DNA from: Clostridia bacterium
Lineage (GTDB): Bacteria; Bacillota; Clostridia; Oscillospirales; CAG-272
Direction: 5' to 3'
Assembly: GCA_017456895.1 (NCBI GenBank)
Contig: JAFTIN010000069.1
Coordinates: 1-34,665, forward strand
Length of the DNA stretch: 34,665 bases
The notes beneath the pieces are model-generated. The model did no database searches and had not been told where the DNA came from. It saw only the letters and a list, made by a program, of their open reading frames with translations. Positions 1-8,813 of this stretch are shown here, piece by piece; position 1 is the stretch's first letter, and every line of letters starts with the position of its first letter. Both the position numbers and the translations under genes were made by a program.

Positions 1-685
1 CGGTACAGGTCTTTACCTTAGCCTCTGCGCCGGAGAGTGTGTGTCCTGCGGGAATTACTACCTTAGTGGTATAGTCACACTCGGTGCAATACTCGTAAGC
101 GTTCCAACCATCCTCGGTACAGGTCTTTGCTTTAGCTTCAGCATTAGCTATGCTGTGTCCTGCAGGAATTACTATCTTAGTGGAGTAGTCGCACTCGGTG
201 CAATATTCGTAAGCGTTCCATCCGTCTTCGGTACAGGTCTTTACCTTAGCTTCTGCGTTGGAGAGTGTGTGACCTGCAGGAATTACTATCTTAGTGGAGT
301 AGTCGCACTCGGTGCAATACTCGTAAGCGTTCCAACCGTCTTCGGTACAGGTCTTTACCTTAGCCTCTGCGCCCGAAATCGTATGACCGGTTTTAGGAAG
401 GATCTCTTCTTCCGACTTTCCGCAAGAACAACTTCTTACTTTCTTACCGATAGCCTCACATGTAGGCTCGATGGTTACCTGCCATTCCCCATAATTGCAA
501 CTATGCTCATCAGTATTACCGTTATCGGGAGAATCTGTCGGACCGTTATTATCAACGTCTCCAACGTTACCTCCGTTCTGTTGATCATTATTATCGCCCT
601 TATTCTTCTTACAGGAAGCGAAAGAGAACGTTAATGCTAACAGAATCGCCAGAATTAATGACAAATAACAAACTGTCTTTTTCAT
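1..685 (-). CDS. Repeat-containing lipoprotein, 3' end outside the window
   Basis: The visible 228 codons begin with a lipoprotein signal peptide: MKK, a hydrophobic stretch, then the lipobox FASC with Cys25 as the lipidated residue. A low-complexity Asn/Asp/Gly-rich linker follows (about residues 27-60). After it come near-identical 38-residue repeats (114 bp each), three complete and one cut by the window edge. Each repeat has a KTCTEDGW segment, a CTEC pair and a final IPAGH. The three cysteines per repeat could bind metal or form disulfides, but this is inference. The start is supported by AGGAG 7 nt upstream, and that site overlaps the rsgA stop codon, so the two genes look translationally coupled. 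The protein should be anchored outside the membrane. Function unknown; a surface adhesin or binding role is a guess. Confidence 0.85.
   Translation of the reverse strand, partial: MKKTVCYLSLILAILLALTFSFASCKKNKGDNNDQQNGGNVGDVDNNGPTDSPDNGNTDEHSCNYGEWQVTIEPTCEAIGKKVRSCSCGKSEEEILPKTGHTISGAEAKVKTCTEDGWNAYEYCTECDYSTKIVIPAGHTLSNAEAKVKTCTEDGWNAYEYCTECDYSTKIVIPAGHSIANAEAKAKTCTEDGWNAYEYCTECDYTTKVVIPAGHTLSGAEAKVKTCT
2..457 (-). repeat. 114-bp in-frame tandem repeats inside the lipoprotein gene
   Basis: The same boundary sequence (GGTACAGGTCTTT on the plus strand) recurs at positions 2, 116, 230 and 344, exactly 114 bp apart. The units differ by only a few bases, which points to recent duplication or slippage. 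Because 114 is a multiple of 3, the copy number can change without breaking the reading frame. Confidence 0.9.
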
Positions 686-694
686 CTTGATCTC

Positions 695-1636
695 CTATGT
701 ATAATTATTTTTCTTTTCCTTTAATACTCTATATATCGCGCGGTAGGACTCGAGTCTGGACTCGGGTATGAGACCGTCGAGAGCGGCTTTGGCCACGGCG
801 CACTCGTCAGCGCCCTCGCCTACGTGAGCGCAATCGGCGTACCTGCACTTGCCGAGGTAAGGCAGAAGCTCGGGGAAGGTAGGAATGATCTCCTCAAGGG
901 AGAAAAAGTCAAATCTGGCAAAGTCGATAAGAGAAAATCCCGGGGTGTCGGCAAGGAAGCCGGTATTCTCCCCTCCCTGGATCTCGAATATCTCGACGTG
1001 GCGCGTAGTATGTCTGCCGCGCTCGATCTTGCGGGAGATCTCGGCCGTAGCAAGGGTGAGGCTCGGGAACAAAGCGTTCATCAAGGTGGACTTGCCAACT
1101 CCGGACGCACCGGCAAAGGCGGCAGTCCTACCGTCTGTGACCTCGGTCTCGATGTATTCTGCGAGCGGCTTAACACCGGTCTTATCCTCGGAGGAGGTGA
1201 CGAAGGTGGGAATACCGACCTTCTTATATATACCGGCGTATTCGTCGGAAACCGAGGAATCAAGATCGCTCTTGGTTATGACGATAACCGGCTTTATGCC
1301 GTTGTGCACCGCGATGGCGACGAGCTTATCGACGGTCTCAATGACCGGCGAAGGCTTTTTGGCTGCAAAGACTATGAAGAGGTAGTCGAGATTGGCCATA
1401 GGGGGCCTTATAAGACTGTTCTTACGCTCTGTGATCTCGGAAATGACGAGTCCGTCGGGGGTTGAATCGTCAAAGAGTATCTTGACGTTATCGCCGATAA
1501 GTACCTTCTCCTCATCGCGCTTGAGGACACCCTTGGCGCGGCAGGAAAGACGCTCGATTCCGCTTTCCGTGACTACGCGAGTCTCGTAAAGACCGCCAAG
1601 TCCTTTAACTACCTTTCCGTATTTTGTAGTGATCAA
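695..1636 (-). CDS. rsgA: Ribosome small-subunit maturation GTPase RsgA
   Basis: RsgA is a circularly permuted GTPase that checks late 30S maturation and releases assembly factors. The 313-residue protein has the family layout: an N-terminal OB fold (about 1-65), then G4 (TKSD), G1 P-loop GASGVGKST and G3 DTPGF in permuted order. A C-terminal zinc site CRYADCAHVGEGADECAV gives the Cys/His ligands. The start is a TTG preceded by a weak GAAAGCGGG site; no better in-frame ATG exists before the rlmN stop. It is late in the housekeeping run, 28 bp after rlmN. In many Firmicutes a PP2C phosphatase and PASTA kinase pair lies between rlmN and rsgA; here that pair is absent. Confidence 0.95.
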   Translation of the reverse strand: MITTKYGKVVKGLGGLYETRVVTESGIERLSCRAKGVLKRDEEKVLIGDNVKILFDDSTPDGLVISEITERKNSLIRPPMANLDYLFIVFAAKKPSPVIETVDKLVAIAVHNGIKPVIVITKSDLDSSVSDEYAGIYKKVGIPTFVTSSEDKTGVKPLAEYIETEVTDGRTAAFAGASGVGKSTLMNALFPSLTLATAEISRKIERGRHTTRHVEIFEIQGGENTGFLADTPGFSLIDFARFDFFSLEEIIPTFPELLPYLGKCRYADCAHVGEGADECAVAKAALDGLIPESRLESYRAIYRVLKEKKNNYT

Positions 1637-1664
1637 ATGAATTACCCGCTTTCAAAAAAAGTTA

Positions 1665-2711
1665 TTATTTCGCAGAATTTCTGCGCAGCTGACCGCAGGC
1701 GGCATTAACGTCTGATCCGAGCTTTCTGCGGACGGTGGCCGTTATGCCGAATTTTTCAAGTGTCGATGCAAAGTTATTTATGCTGTCTGCGCTTCCCTGC
1801 TTAAATCCTGTCTCCTTGACCTCATTCACACGAATAAGGTTGACGTGTATGGGAGCCGAGATAGGTTTAAAGTAAGAATTAAGAAGTGATGCAAGCTCCT
1901 TGGCATCTGCTTCGGTATCGTTTTTACCGCTGATAAGCGTATACTCAAAGGATATCCTCCTGCCGGTGCGCTTGTAGTAGCGGACGCAGGCCTCGAGAAG
2001 GTCCTTTATCTTCCATTTATTATTGATTGGCATAATGGCCGAGCGCTTCTCGTCGGTGGCGGCGTGGAGCGATATTGAAAGAGTGATCGGTATATCGACC
2101 TCAGCAAGCCTGTCTATGCCGGTAACTACTCCGCAGGTGGACAGAGAAATATGTCTATAGCCGATATTGAGGCCTCCGGGGAGGTTAACGAGCTTTAAGA
2201 ACTTGACGACGTTGTCAAAGTTGTCAAGAGGCTCACCAATGCCCATCATGACGATATTTGATACTCGCTCACCCGTGTCGCGCTGAGCGGCTATTACTTG
2301 GCCGAGAAGCTCGGAGGGAAGAAGATCGCGCACTCTGCCTCCTATGGTAGAGGCGCAGAATTTACATCCCATACGACATCCGACCTGACTGGAGATACAA
2401 AGAGTGTTTCCGTGCTTGTAGCGCATAAACACGCTCTCCACACACTCGCCGTCGTGTAGGCGGAAGAGGTATTTGACCGTACCGTCGATCCTTGAAACAA
2501 GCTTTGACTCAACCCTTGGGAGAGTGTCGAGAGTCTCTTGTTCAAGCCTTTCACGCAGCTTTTTCGAGAGATTGGTCATCTCGGAAATAGGCGTGCCCTC
2601 CGCAAGACGCGGAAAGACCTGCTTCGCTCTGAATTTTGGCTCGCCGAGAGAGACAAAATACTCCTCAAGCTCGACGTCGGTCATTGAATATAAATCAATT
2701 CTATTTGTCAT
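1665..2711 (-). CDS. rlmN: 23S rRNA (adenine2503-C2)/tRNA A37 methyltransferase RlmN
   Basis: This radical-SAM enzyme methylates C2 of A2503 in 23S rRNA and A37 of some tRNAs. The 348-residue protein carries the radical-SAM cluster motif CRMGCKFC (CX3CX2C), the GEPLDN segment used in SAM binding, and a C-terminal NAACGQLR segment containing the catalytic cysteine. Length is normal. The ATG lies inside the end of rsmB (11-bp overlap), so translation is probably coupled. Confidence 0.96.
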   Translation of the reverse strand: MTNRIDLYSMTDVELEEYFVSLGEPKFRAKQVFPRLAEGTPISEMTNLSKKLRERLEQETLDTLPRVESKLVSRIDGTVKYLFRLHDGECVESVFMRYKHGNTLCISSQVGCRMGCKFCASTIGGRVRDLLPSELLGQVIAAQRDTGERVSNIVMMGIGEPLDNFDNVVKFLKLVNLPGGLNIGYRHISLSTCGVVTGIDRLAEVDIPITLSISLHAATDEKRSAIMPINNKWKIKDLLEACVRYYKRTGRRISFEYTLISGKNDTEADAKELASLLNSYFKPISAPIHVNLIRVNEVKETGFKQGSADSINNFASTLEKFGITATVRRKLGSDVNAACGQLRRNSAK

Positions 2712-4023
2712 TTTTCACTTTCCTAAGCTTTGCAATAAAGAAACCGTCACAGTGGTGTACGTGAGGAAGCAGAGTGAGCATACCGCCCTTCGACTCTATC
2801 TGTCCGACGGTGAAATCAACGGCAGAGAAATCGTTGTGAGAAGCGAGAAAACGCTCGATCACCCTCTCGTTTTCCTCGGGATTAATGGTACACGTCGAGT
2901 AGACTAAAATGCCGTTATCCTTAAGGTACTTTGATGAAGCGGAGAGTATATCATATTGCAAATCCGGTAGATTTTGCATACTTTGGTTGTCTTTATGACG
3001 AATATCAGGCTTCTTTGCGAGAACACCGAGTCCCGAGCACGGAACGTCACATATCACTCTGTCAAAGCTGCGGAAGAGCTCCTCGCGCGGCTTTGTGGCG
3101 TCACACTCTGATACCGAGATATTCGTAAGACCGAGTCTATGCGCGCCCTCCTTGATAAGCGGGAGCTTGCTGTCGTGGATATCAAACGAGGTGACCTCTC
3201 CGTTATGTGAAAGGATAGCAGCGGCAAAGCTCTTGCCGCCCGGGCACGCGCACACGTCCACGACTCTGTCGCCCTCCCTAACCTCGAGAGCCTCGGCGCT
3301 AACAGCGCAAGCCACGTCCTGCACGAAGAACAGACCGTCCGAGAAGCCGGGAAGACGCCTCGGGTCAACGGATGCCGGGATCCTCACGCTGAGGGGAGTG
3401 TCTATGCTCTTAACGGTCTCAAATCCGCCCTCGCGTAGGAGGGACTCAAGAGTCGCCTTGTCGGTCTTGGTAAGATTGACGGTCAGATCGGTATATCTCG
3501 CTGTGTTGAAGCGGTCAAGGAGTCTCTCGGTATCCTCCTCGCCGAGGATCGAAATAAAATGCTTCACCACCCAGAGGGGGAATGAGTATTTTACAGAGAG
3601 GAATCTTGAAGCCTTCTTCTCCCTTGCGGGGAGCGGCAGCTTATCCTCGTTCTTGAGTCTTACCGCCTGCCTCAATACTCCGTTGACAAAGCTCTTCTCA
3701 CCCGGATTTCTCGCGAGAGCAACCGTCTCGTTTACCGCTGCGTGGTCGGGTACTGAGTCTATATGTACTATCTGGCAAAGTCCGATGCGCAGTATGTTAA
3801 GAGTAGTGGGATCTATCTTTTCAAGACTGCGGCCGGATATCGCGCCAACGTAATAATCGTAGGTTATCTTACGCTCGACTACGGTATAAAGAAGAACGGT
3901 AAGAAATCTGCGATCCTCACCCGATAGCATGTCTCTAAGGTGTGAGGAGAGCGACAGGTTAACGTACTTACCGTTAAGCTCGTAATCCGTAAGGAGCGAA
4001 AGAGTTAATTCTCTTACGGTCAT
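2701..4023 (-). CDS. rsmB: 16S rRNA (cytosine967-C5)-methyltransferase RsmB
   Basis: RsmB makes m5C967 in 16S rRNA. The 440-residue protein has an N-terminal NusB-like RNA-binding domain (about 1-140) followed by a Rossmann methyltransferase domain. The SAM loop is DVCACPGGKSF. The two cysteine motifs of the m5C family are present: DVPCSG, which releases the product, and YSTCTINPEENE, which forms the covalent adduct. The stop codon of the upstream Zn-peptidase gene is only 2 bp from this start, and the 3' end overlaps rlmN. Confidence 0.95.
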   Translation of the reverse strand: MTVRELTLSLLTDYELNGKYVNLSLSSHLRDMLSGEDRRFLTVLLYTVVERKITYDYYVGAISGRSLEKIDPTTLNILRIGLCQIVHIDSVPDHAAVNETVALARNPGEKSFVNGVLRQAVRLKNEDKLPLPAREKKASRFLSVKYSFPLWVVKHFISILGEEDTERLLDRFNTARYTDLTVNLTKTDKATLESLLREGGFETVKSIDTPLSVRIPASVDPRRLPGFSDGLFFVQDVACAVSAEALEVREGDRVVDVCACPGGKSFAAAILSHNGEVTSFDIHDSKLPLIKEGAHRLGLTNISVSECDATKPREELFRSFDRVICDVPCSGLGVLAKKPDIRHKDNQSMQNLPDLQYDILSASSKYLKDNGILVYSTCTINPEENERVIERFLASHNDFSAVDFTVGQIESKGGMLTLLPHVHHCDGFFIAKLRKVKNDK

Positions 4024-4025
4024 AT

Positions 4026-4718
4026 TTAATCTCTTCTGTTTCCAAAAATTCTAATGAGTCTCAAAAGCTGAATAATCGACATCGCCAAAGCGGCAACGTA
4101 GGTCATAGCAGCGGCGTTCAATACCTTCCTTGAGGCACCGAGCTCATTGGCCGAATACCAGCCCGTAAGCTCAAGCTCTCTGAGCGCTCGCTTTGACGCA
4201 TTGAGCTCACAAGGAAGCGTAACAAGGTGAAACAGCGTTGTAGCCGCAAATAGCAAAATGCCGAATGAAACCACGTAATTGCCAAGTATAGTTGACGAAT
4301 ATGCGATTATTAGGCCGATGACGATAGCTATCCAAGAAAACCTCGACGCAAAGCTTACAAGGGGAACAAGCTTTGTCCTCCATACTATGGGAGCGTATCT
4401 CTCGGCGTGCTGGATAGCGTGTCCGACCTCGTGAGCGGCAACGCCGACTGCAGATGCAGATGAGGACGAGTAGACACTGTCCGAGAGCCTCAGTACTCTT
4501 GCTCGAGGATCGTAGTGGTCGCTGAGATGTCCGTGCACCCGCTCTATCCTAACGTCAAAAAGGCCGCGAGCATCGAGTATTCTGCGAGCTACCTCCGAGG
4601 CCGTCCTGCCCATGCCCGCGCTTACGTGCGAATATCTGTCAAAGGTCGTGGAGACCTTGATCTGAACTATGAGGGTAAAAACGAAGGTGATAAGGAATAA
4701 AAGGTAAAGTATATCCAT
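4026..4718 (-). CDS. Membrane neutral zinc metallopeptidase (YugP-like, Zn_peptidase_2)
   Basis: The 230-residue integral membrane protein carries the zincin signature HEVGHAIQH, in which two His coordinate zinc and Glu is catalytic. Hydrophobic segments lie at the N terminus, in the middle (about 125-165) and near the C terminus. This matches the Zn_peptidase_2 family (B. subtilis YugP), whose substrate is not known. Its place between fmt and rsmB is common in Clostridia and helps the assignment. The ATG shares one base with the fmt TAA (TAATG), so it is tightly coupled to fmt. Confidence 0.88.
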   Translation of the reverse strand: MDILYLLFLITFVFTLIVQIKVSTTFDRYSHVSAGMGRTASEVARRILDARGLFDVRIERVHGHLSDHYDPRARVLRLSDSVYSSSSASAVGVAAHEVGHAIQHAERYAPIVWRTKLVPLVSFASRFSWIAIVIGLIIAYSSTILGNYVVSFGILLFAATTLFHLVTLPCELNASKRALRELELTGWYSANELGASRKVLNAAAMTYVAALAMSIIQLLRLIRIFGNRRD

Positions 4719-5650
4719 TATTCGAGAATATCTCCGATTTCAATTTTTCTTCCGCGGACGAAGTCACCCGCGCTCATTCTTCCCTTTCCCTCGGGAATAA
4801 CGCCCTCTACACGGAGCGCACCCTCGCCGCAGGCTACGGTGAAGGAGCCCTGCCCCTTGGAGTCGGTGGCTATGACCTCGCCGGGTCTTCCCTCTCCCTC
4901 GGTTGGTATAGCCTTAAATATCTTGAGCATTTTGCCCTTGTGATATGCAAAGGCGCCGGGAATGGGAGTTACTCCTCTGATGGCGCAGTCGAGGACGGAA
5001 GCAGACCTTGTGAAGTCTATTTTGCAGTCCTCTTTCTCTATCTTGGCGGCGTGGGTTGCCATTGAGTCGTCCTGTGGAGTCCTCGTCGCTCTGCCCGCCT
5101 TCATATCCTCTATCGTCTTAACGAGAAGCCTTGAGCCAACTTCTGCTGAGCGATCGTGTATAGCCTCAAAATCATCCTCGGGTCCTATAGGAAAAGCCTC
5201 GGTAGCTATGATATCGCCTGTGTCAACGCCCTCTGCCATATACATGATAGTAACGCCTGTCTCCTTCTCCCCCTCAATTATTGCCCTCTGCATAGGGGCG
5301 GCGCCCCTGTATTTTGGTAAGAGGGATACGTGAAGGTTGATACAGCCGTGCTTCGGGTAATCAAGCACCGACTTCGGAAGTATCTTGCCATAGGCAACCA
5401 CCACGATAAGCTCGGGATCGATATCCGACAGAAGCTTTGCAAAGGCCTCGTCCTTAAGGGTATCGGGAGTATATACCGGGAGAGAATTTTCGAGGGCCAA
5501 GGTCTTTACCGCGGTGGGTGTCATAACGTTACCTCTGCCTCGCGGCTTATCCTTGCCGGTGACTACCGCAACGATCTCGTTATCCGAGTCTATTAGCTCC
5601 TTTAAGCACACCATAGATATCTCGGGCGTGCCCATAAACATTATTCTCAT
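4718..5650 (-). CDS. fmt: Methionyl-tRNA formyltransferase
   Basis: Fmt formylates the initiator Met-tRNA using 10-formyl-THF. The 310-residue protein begins MRIMFMGTPE, the classic N terminus. It has the SLLPKYRGAAP signature with catalytic context and the C-terminal OB-like tRNA-binding domain (about 205-310). I chose the ATG at 5650 because it is preceded by AGAGGAAA and starts at the conserved first strand. An in-frame upstream ATG would add 25 residues and overlap def. It lies 14 bp downstream of def, its functional partner. Confidence 0.95.
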   Translation of the reverse strand: MRIMFMGTPEISMVCLKELIDSDNEIVAVVTGKDKPRGRGNVMTPTAVKTLALENSLPVYTPDTLKDEAFAKLLSDIDPELIVVVAYGKILPKSVLDYPKHGCINLHVSLLPKYRGAAPMQRAIIEGEKETGVTIMYMAEGVDTGDIIATEAFPIGPEDDFEAIHDRSAEVGSRLLVKTIEDMKAGRATRTPQDDSMATHAAKIEKEDCKIDFTRSASVLDCAIRGVTPIPGAFAYHKGKMLKIFKAIPTEGEGRPGEVIATDSKGQGSFTVACGEGALRVEGVIPEGKGRMSAGDFVRGRKIEIGDILE

Positions 5651-5664
5651 ACTTTTTTCCTCTA

Positions 5665-6120
5665 TCAGTCGTTGAGAGGTCTGATCTGCACGTCTGTATA
5701 GAGCTTGCCGTCGAGGTGATCGCACTCGTGGCAGATGGCTCTGGCGAGCAGGTCGGAGCCGGTGAGGTCGTAGGTCTCGCCGTTACGGTTCATAGCTCTG
5801 ACGGTAACCGTTCTCGGCCTCTTGGTTATACCCGCATAGCCGGGATTGGAGAGGCAGCCCTCTCTGTCCTGTTGCTCGCCCGAGAAGGCGATGATCTTGG
5901 GATTGATGAGCTCGTAAACCGTACCCTCCTCAACCTCAATGACTGCTATTCTGCGCAGCACTCCAACCTGGGGGGCCGCCAGGCCACAGCCTTCAGCTGC
6001 ACGCATAGTATCGATCATGTCGTCGAGAAGCTGTTTAATTCTCGGTGTGATCTCATCTACGGGACGGCACACCTTACGGAGTGTCTCATCACCGAACTTT
6101 ACTATCTTTAATTTTGCCAT
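5665..6120 (-). CDS. def: Peptide deformylase
   Basis: Def removes the formyl group that Fmt adds. All three metal-site motifs are present in the 151-residue protein: GCGLAAPQVGV, EGCLSNPG (Cys ligand) and HECDHLDG (two His ligands and catalytic Glu). The order and length fit a type-I deformylase. AGGAG lies upstream of the ATG. The 68-bp gap after priA contains a small palindrome (TCGGG/CCCGA around 6171-6184) with no U-tract, so it does not look like a terminator. Confidence 0.96.
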   Translation of the reverse strand: MAKLKIVKFGDETLRKVCRPVDEITPRIKQLLDDMIDTMRAAEGCGLAAPQVGVLRRIAVIEVEEGTVYELINPKIIAFSGEQQDREGCLSNPGYAGITKRPRTVTVRAMNRNGETYDLTGSDLLARAICHECDHLDGKLYTDVQIRPLND

Positions 6121-6188
6121 TTTATTATCTCCTGATTCTTTTTCGGACGTTTTGTGCCGATATATCTTTTTCGGGATTTCCCGACTGT

Positions 6189-8438
6189 TTACACCGTTAG
6201 GGGATTGAGGTCAACGGCGAGCGTCACCTGCCTGTTCTTCGCAAACTCACAGAGTATCTCGGAGAACATCCTCCTGGATATCGAGTTGAGCTTGCATTTA
6301 ACCATCATCCTCATTCTGTATTTTTCGTTGAGCTTGTATATCTGTGCCTCAAACGGGCCGTATACGACAAACGGCAGCCTTGAATACTCACCCTCAAGCT
6401 TCGCCTTTACAATAGATGAAAGCTCGTCTGCAGCGCGGGTGAGCTCGCCCTCGTCATCTGCGGTGAGGGTAAGCTGGACCATATCGCAAAACGGAGGGTA
6501 CGAGAGCTCACGGCGAAGGGCTATCTCTCCTTCGTAGAAGCTATCGTAATCTTGGCGACAGGCAAGTCTTATCGTTTCGTTTGTCGGCTGGAAGGTCTGT
6601 ATGACCGCGACACCGTCCTCGGTAGCTCTGCCCGCACGTCCTATGACCTGGGTGAGAAGCGAGAAGGTGCGCTCCGCGGCACGGAAATCACTGACGTGGA
6701 GCGAGGTGTCCGCCAGAGCTACTCCGACGAGAGTCACTCTTGGGAAATCGTGTCCCTTGGCTACCATTTGCGTACCGAGAAGAATGTCTGCTCTGCCCTG
6801 CCTGAAGTCGTCGAGCATTCTGTCGTACGCGAGCTTGCCCGTAGTCGTGTCCGCGTCCATACGCATAAGGGTCATTTCGGGCAGGTACTTGGACATCTCC
6901 GACTCGAGCTTCTGCGTACCGAAGCCGAGGAATGAGAGTGCCTCCGCCGAGCAGGAGGGACAAGCCCTCGGTGACGGACTTCTGTAGCCGCACATATGAC
7001 AGTGAAGACTACTCTGTCCTCCGACAGAATGATAGGTGAGCGACACCGAGCACCGCGGACATTCGAGCACCTCTCCGCACTCCTTACAGCTTATATGACT
7101 GCTATATCCCCTTCTGTTTAAGAAAAGTATAGCCTGATTTTCGTTTTCCTTGACGTCGAGGAGCATATTGTAAAGCCTCTGACTTATAGGCGAGGGATTG
7201 CCGAGTCTTAGCTCCTCGCGCATATCCACTATAACCGCCTTTGGCAGGCTGGCTCCTCCGTATCTTTCGCGCAGAGGCACAAGCGTATATACGCCCGTCC
7301 TCGCCTTATAAAAGCTCTCTACCGCCGGGGTGGCGGAGGCGAGCAGCATAAGGGCGTTATGCTTGCCGCATCTGTAGCTGGCGACGTCCCTGGCGTGGTA
7401 CTTTGGATCACTCTCCGACTTATAGGTATGCTCGTGTTCCTCGTCAATAACTATCATGCCTATGTTGTTAAGAGGAGCGAATATGGCCGAGCGTGTGCCG
7501 ATGACGAGATCAACGTCTCCGCGGCGTATCCTCCTCCAGGCATCGAGCCTCTCTCCCTGCGAGAGTGATGAATGTATGACCGCCACGCGTTCTCCGTATC
7601 TTGAGCAGAAGATGCTGACGGTCTGGGGTGTGAGCGCTATCTCGGGTACAAGCATAATGACCGACTTACCGTCGGCTATCGTGCGATCGATCGCCTTCAT
7701 GATCACCTTGGTCTTTCCCGAGCCGGTGATACCGTAAAGCAGGGCGGCTCTCGGCTTATCCTCCGAGTAGAGCGACTCTATGGTGTCGTACGCCTTCATC
7801 TGCGCGGTGCTCAGTATGATCTCAGAGGTGTCGCGAGCTTTAGCATACTCCGAGTATGGGTTCCTTATTTCCTCATCCTCGTCAATGGCGATGACGCCCT
7901 TATCGCGAAGGGCGTTGATATGAGCCGTAGTGACCGTAGGAAGTTGCTTTAAGACCTCAAAGTCCGAGGATCCGATGTCCATAAGAAACCGCAGGACCTG
8001 TCTCTGTCCCTCGCTCTTAATACCGCTCCTTCCCGTGGCAGAAAGAAGGGTAGCTACAGCCTCCTTGGATAGAATGAGCCTTGCAGTCCTCCTGTACCTT
8101 ACATTGAGTATGTCGGAAAAGGCACCGGGCGGCAAAATAGTCCTCACCGCCTCACCAAAGGTGCAAAGAGTAAACTCCTTTAGGAAAAAGCATAGTCCAA
8201 GCATCTCCTCGGTAAGGGTGAAGACCGGAGATACCGTACCCGCGACGCCCTTAACGGTAACGCCCTCCGGGATCTCACAGCTCTCCTTGACCTTGGTCAC
8301 GACGCCGAGCCGGGTCCTGCCCGAGCGACCGAAGGGGACGCGCACGATACTGCCGGGTATGAGCCCCGGCGCGCAAGAATAATCGAAGGGTCTGTCGATA
8401 TGATACGGCGTATCCAAAAGATATACCTCGCAAAACAT
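6189..8438 (-). CDS. priA: Primosomal replication-restart helicase PriA
   Basis: PriA binds abandoned forks and reloads the replicative helicase. The 749-residue protein has the N-terminal fork-binding region, Walker A GITGSGKT (236-243), a DEEH Walker B (332-335), and eight zinc-binding cysteines in four CxxC pairs (residues 451-496). The C-terminal helicase motif is GTQMVAKGHDFP. I chose the ATG at 8438; the adjacent in-frame TTG at 8441 is also possible. Both share the strong AGAGGAGGGG ribosome site. In related operons coaBC often lies between rpoZ and priA; it is absent here. Confidence 0.96.
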   Translation of the reverse strand: MFCEVYLLDTPYHIDRPFDYSCAPGLIPGSIVRVPFGRSGRTRLGVVTKVKESCEIPEGVTVKGVAGTVSPVFTLTEEMLGLCFFLKEFTLCTFGEAVRTILPPGAFSDILNVRYRRTARLILSKEAVATLLSATGRSGIKSEGQRQVLRFLMDIGSSDFEVLKQLPTVTTAHINALRDKGVIAIDEDEEIRNPYSEYAKARDTSEIILSTAQMKAYDTIESLYSEDKPRAALLYGITGSGKTKVIMKAIDRTIADGKSVIMLVPEIALTPQTVSIFCSRYGERVAVIHSSLSQGERLDAWRRIRRGDVDLVIGTRSAIFAPLNNIGMIVIDEEHEHTYKSESDPKYHARDVASYRCGKHNALMLLASATPAVESFYKARTGVYTLVPLRERYGGASLPKAVIVDMREELRLGNPSPISQRLYNMLLDVKENENQAILFLNRRGYSSHISCKECGEVLECPRCSVSLTYHSVGGQSSLHCHMCGYRSPSPRACPSCSAEALSFLGFGTQKLESEMSKYLPEMTLMRMDADTTTGKLAYDRMLDDFRQGRADILLGTQMVAKGHDFPRVTLVGVALADTSLHVSDFRAAERTFSLLTQVIGRAGRATEDGVAVIQTFQPTNETIRLACRQDYDSFYEGEIALRRELSYPPFCDMVQLTLTADDEGELTRAADELSSIVKAKLEGEYSRLPFVVYGPFEAQIYKLNEKYRMRMMVKCKLNSISRRMFSEILCEFAKNRQVTLAVDLNPLTV

Positions 8439-8477
8439 CAAACATCCCCTCCTCTCTTTAGGTTATTCGGTCTTTTT

Positions 8478-8741
8478 TTACTCGTTTCCACGAGTGAGCT
8501 TAAACTCGCCGCGCTCGATCTTGGCAATGGCGATCTTAACCGCCTTCTGATCCTTGTACTCGGGATCGATAAGAGCCGCAAGGGGCTTATCGGTCTCGTG
8601 GTTCTCGATCATCTTCTGCGCCTTCTGTCTCATCTCAACGTACTTGTCGGTCACGATGCGCGCGCCCTTTGCTACGCCGATAACGAGCTCGTAGCGGTTG
8701 AACTCACCGCCGGTAAGTTTCTCAATGGTAGGATAGATCAT
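8478..8741 (-). CDS. rpoZ: DNA-directed RNA polymerase subunit omega
   Basis: Omega helps assemble and stabilise RNA polymerase by clamping the beta-prime subunit. The 87-residue product begins MIYPTIEKLTGGEFNRYELV and contains the conserved helix KGARIVTDK. The ATG at 8741 is preceded by AAGGA at good spacing; the longer in-frame extension upstream has no ribosome site and is rejected. It follows the hairpin array and precedes priA by 39 bp. Confidence 0.93.
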   Translation of the reverse strand: MIYPTIEKLTGGEFNRYELVIGVAKGARIVTDKYVEMRQKAQKMIENHETDKPLAALIDPEYKDQKAVKIAIAKIERGEFKLTRGNE

Positions 8742-8813
8742 TTCAAATTTTCCTTTCGTATATACGGTGGCTTTCGCCTTATTAATAAGCAATTTTGTAA
8801 ACAGTTATGTTCT

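Noticed and set aside
41..634. Plus-strand ORF of 197 codons
   Set aside because: It is the complement of the repeat lipoprotein, which has a signal peptide and ribosome site.
6171..6184. Hairpin TCGGG/CCCGA between priA and def as a terminator
   Set aside because: No T-tract on either side in the right direction, and the operon should continue through it.
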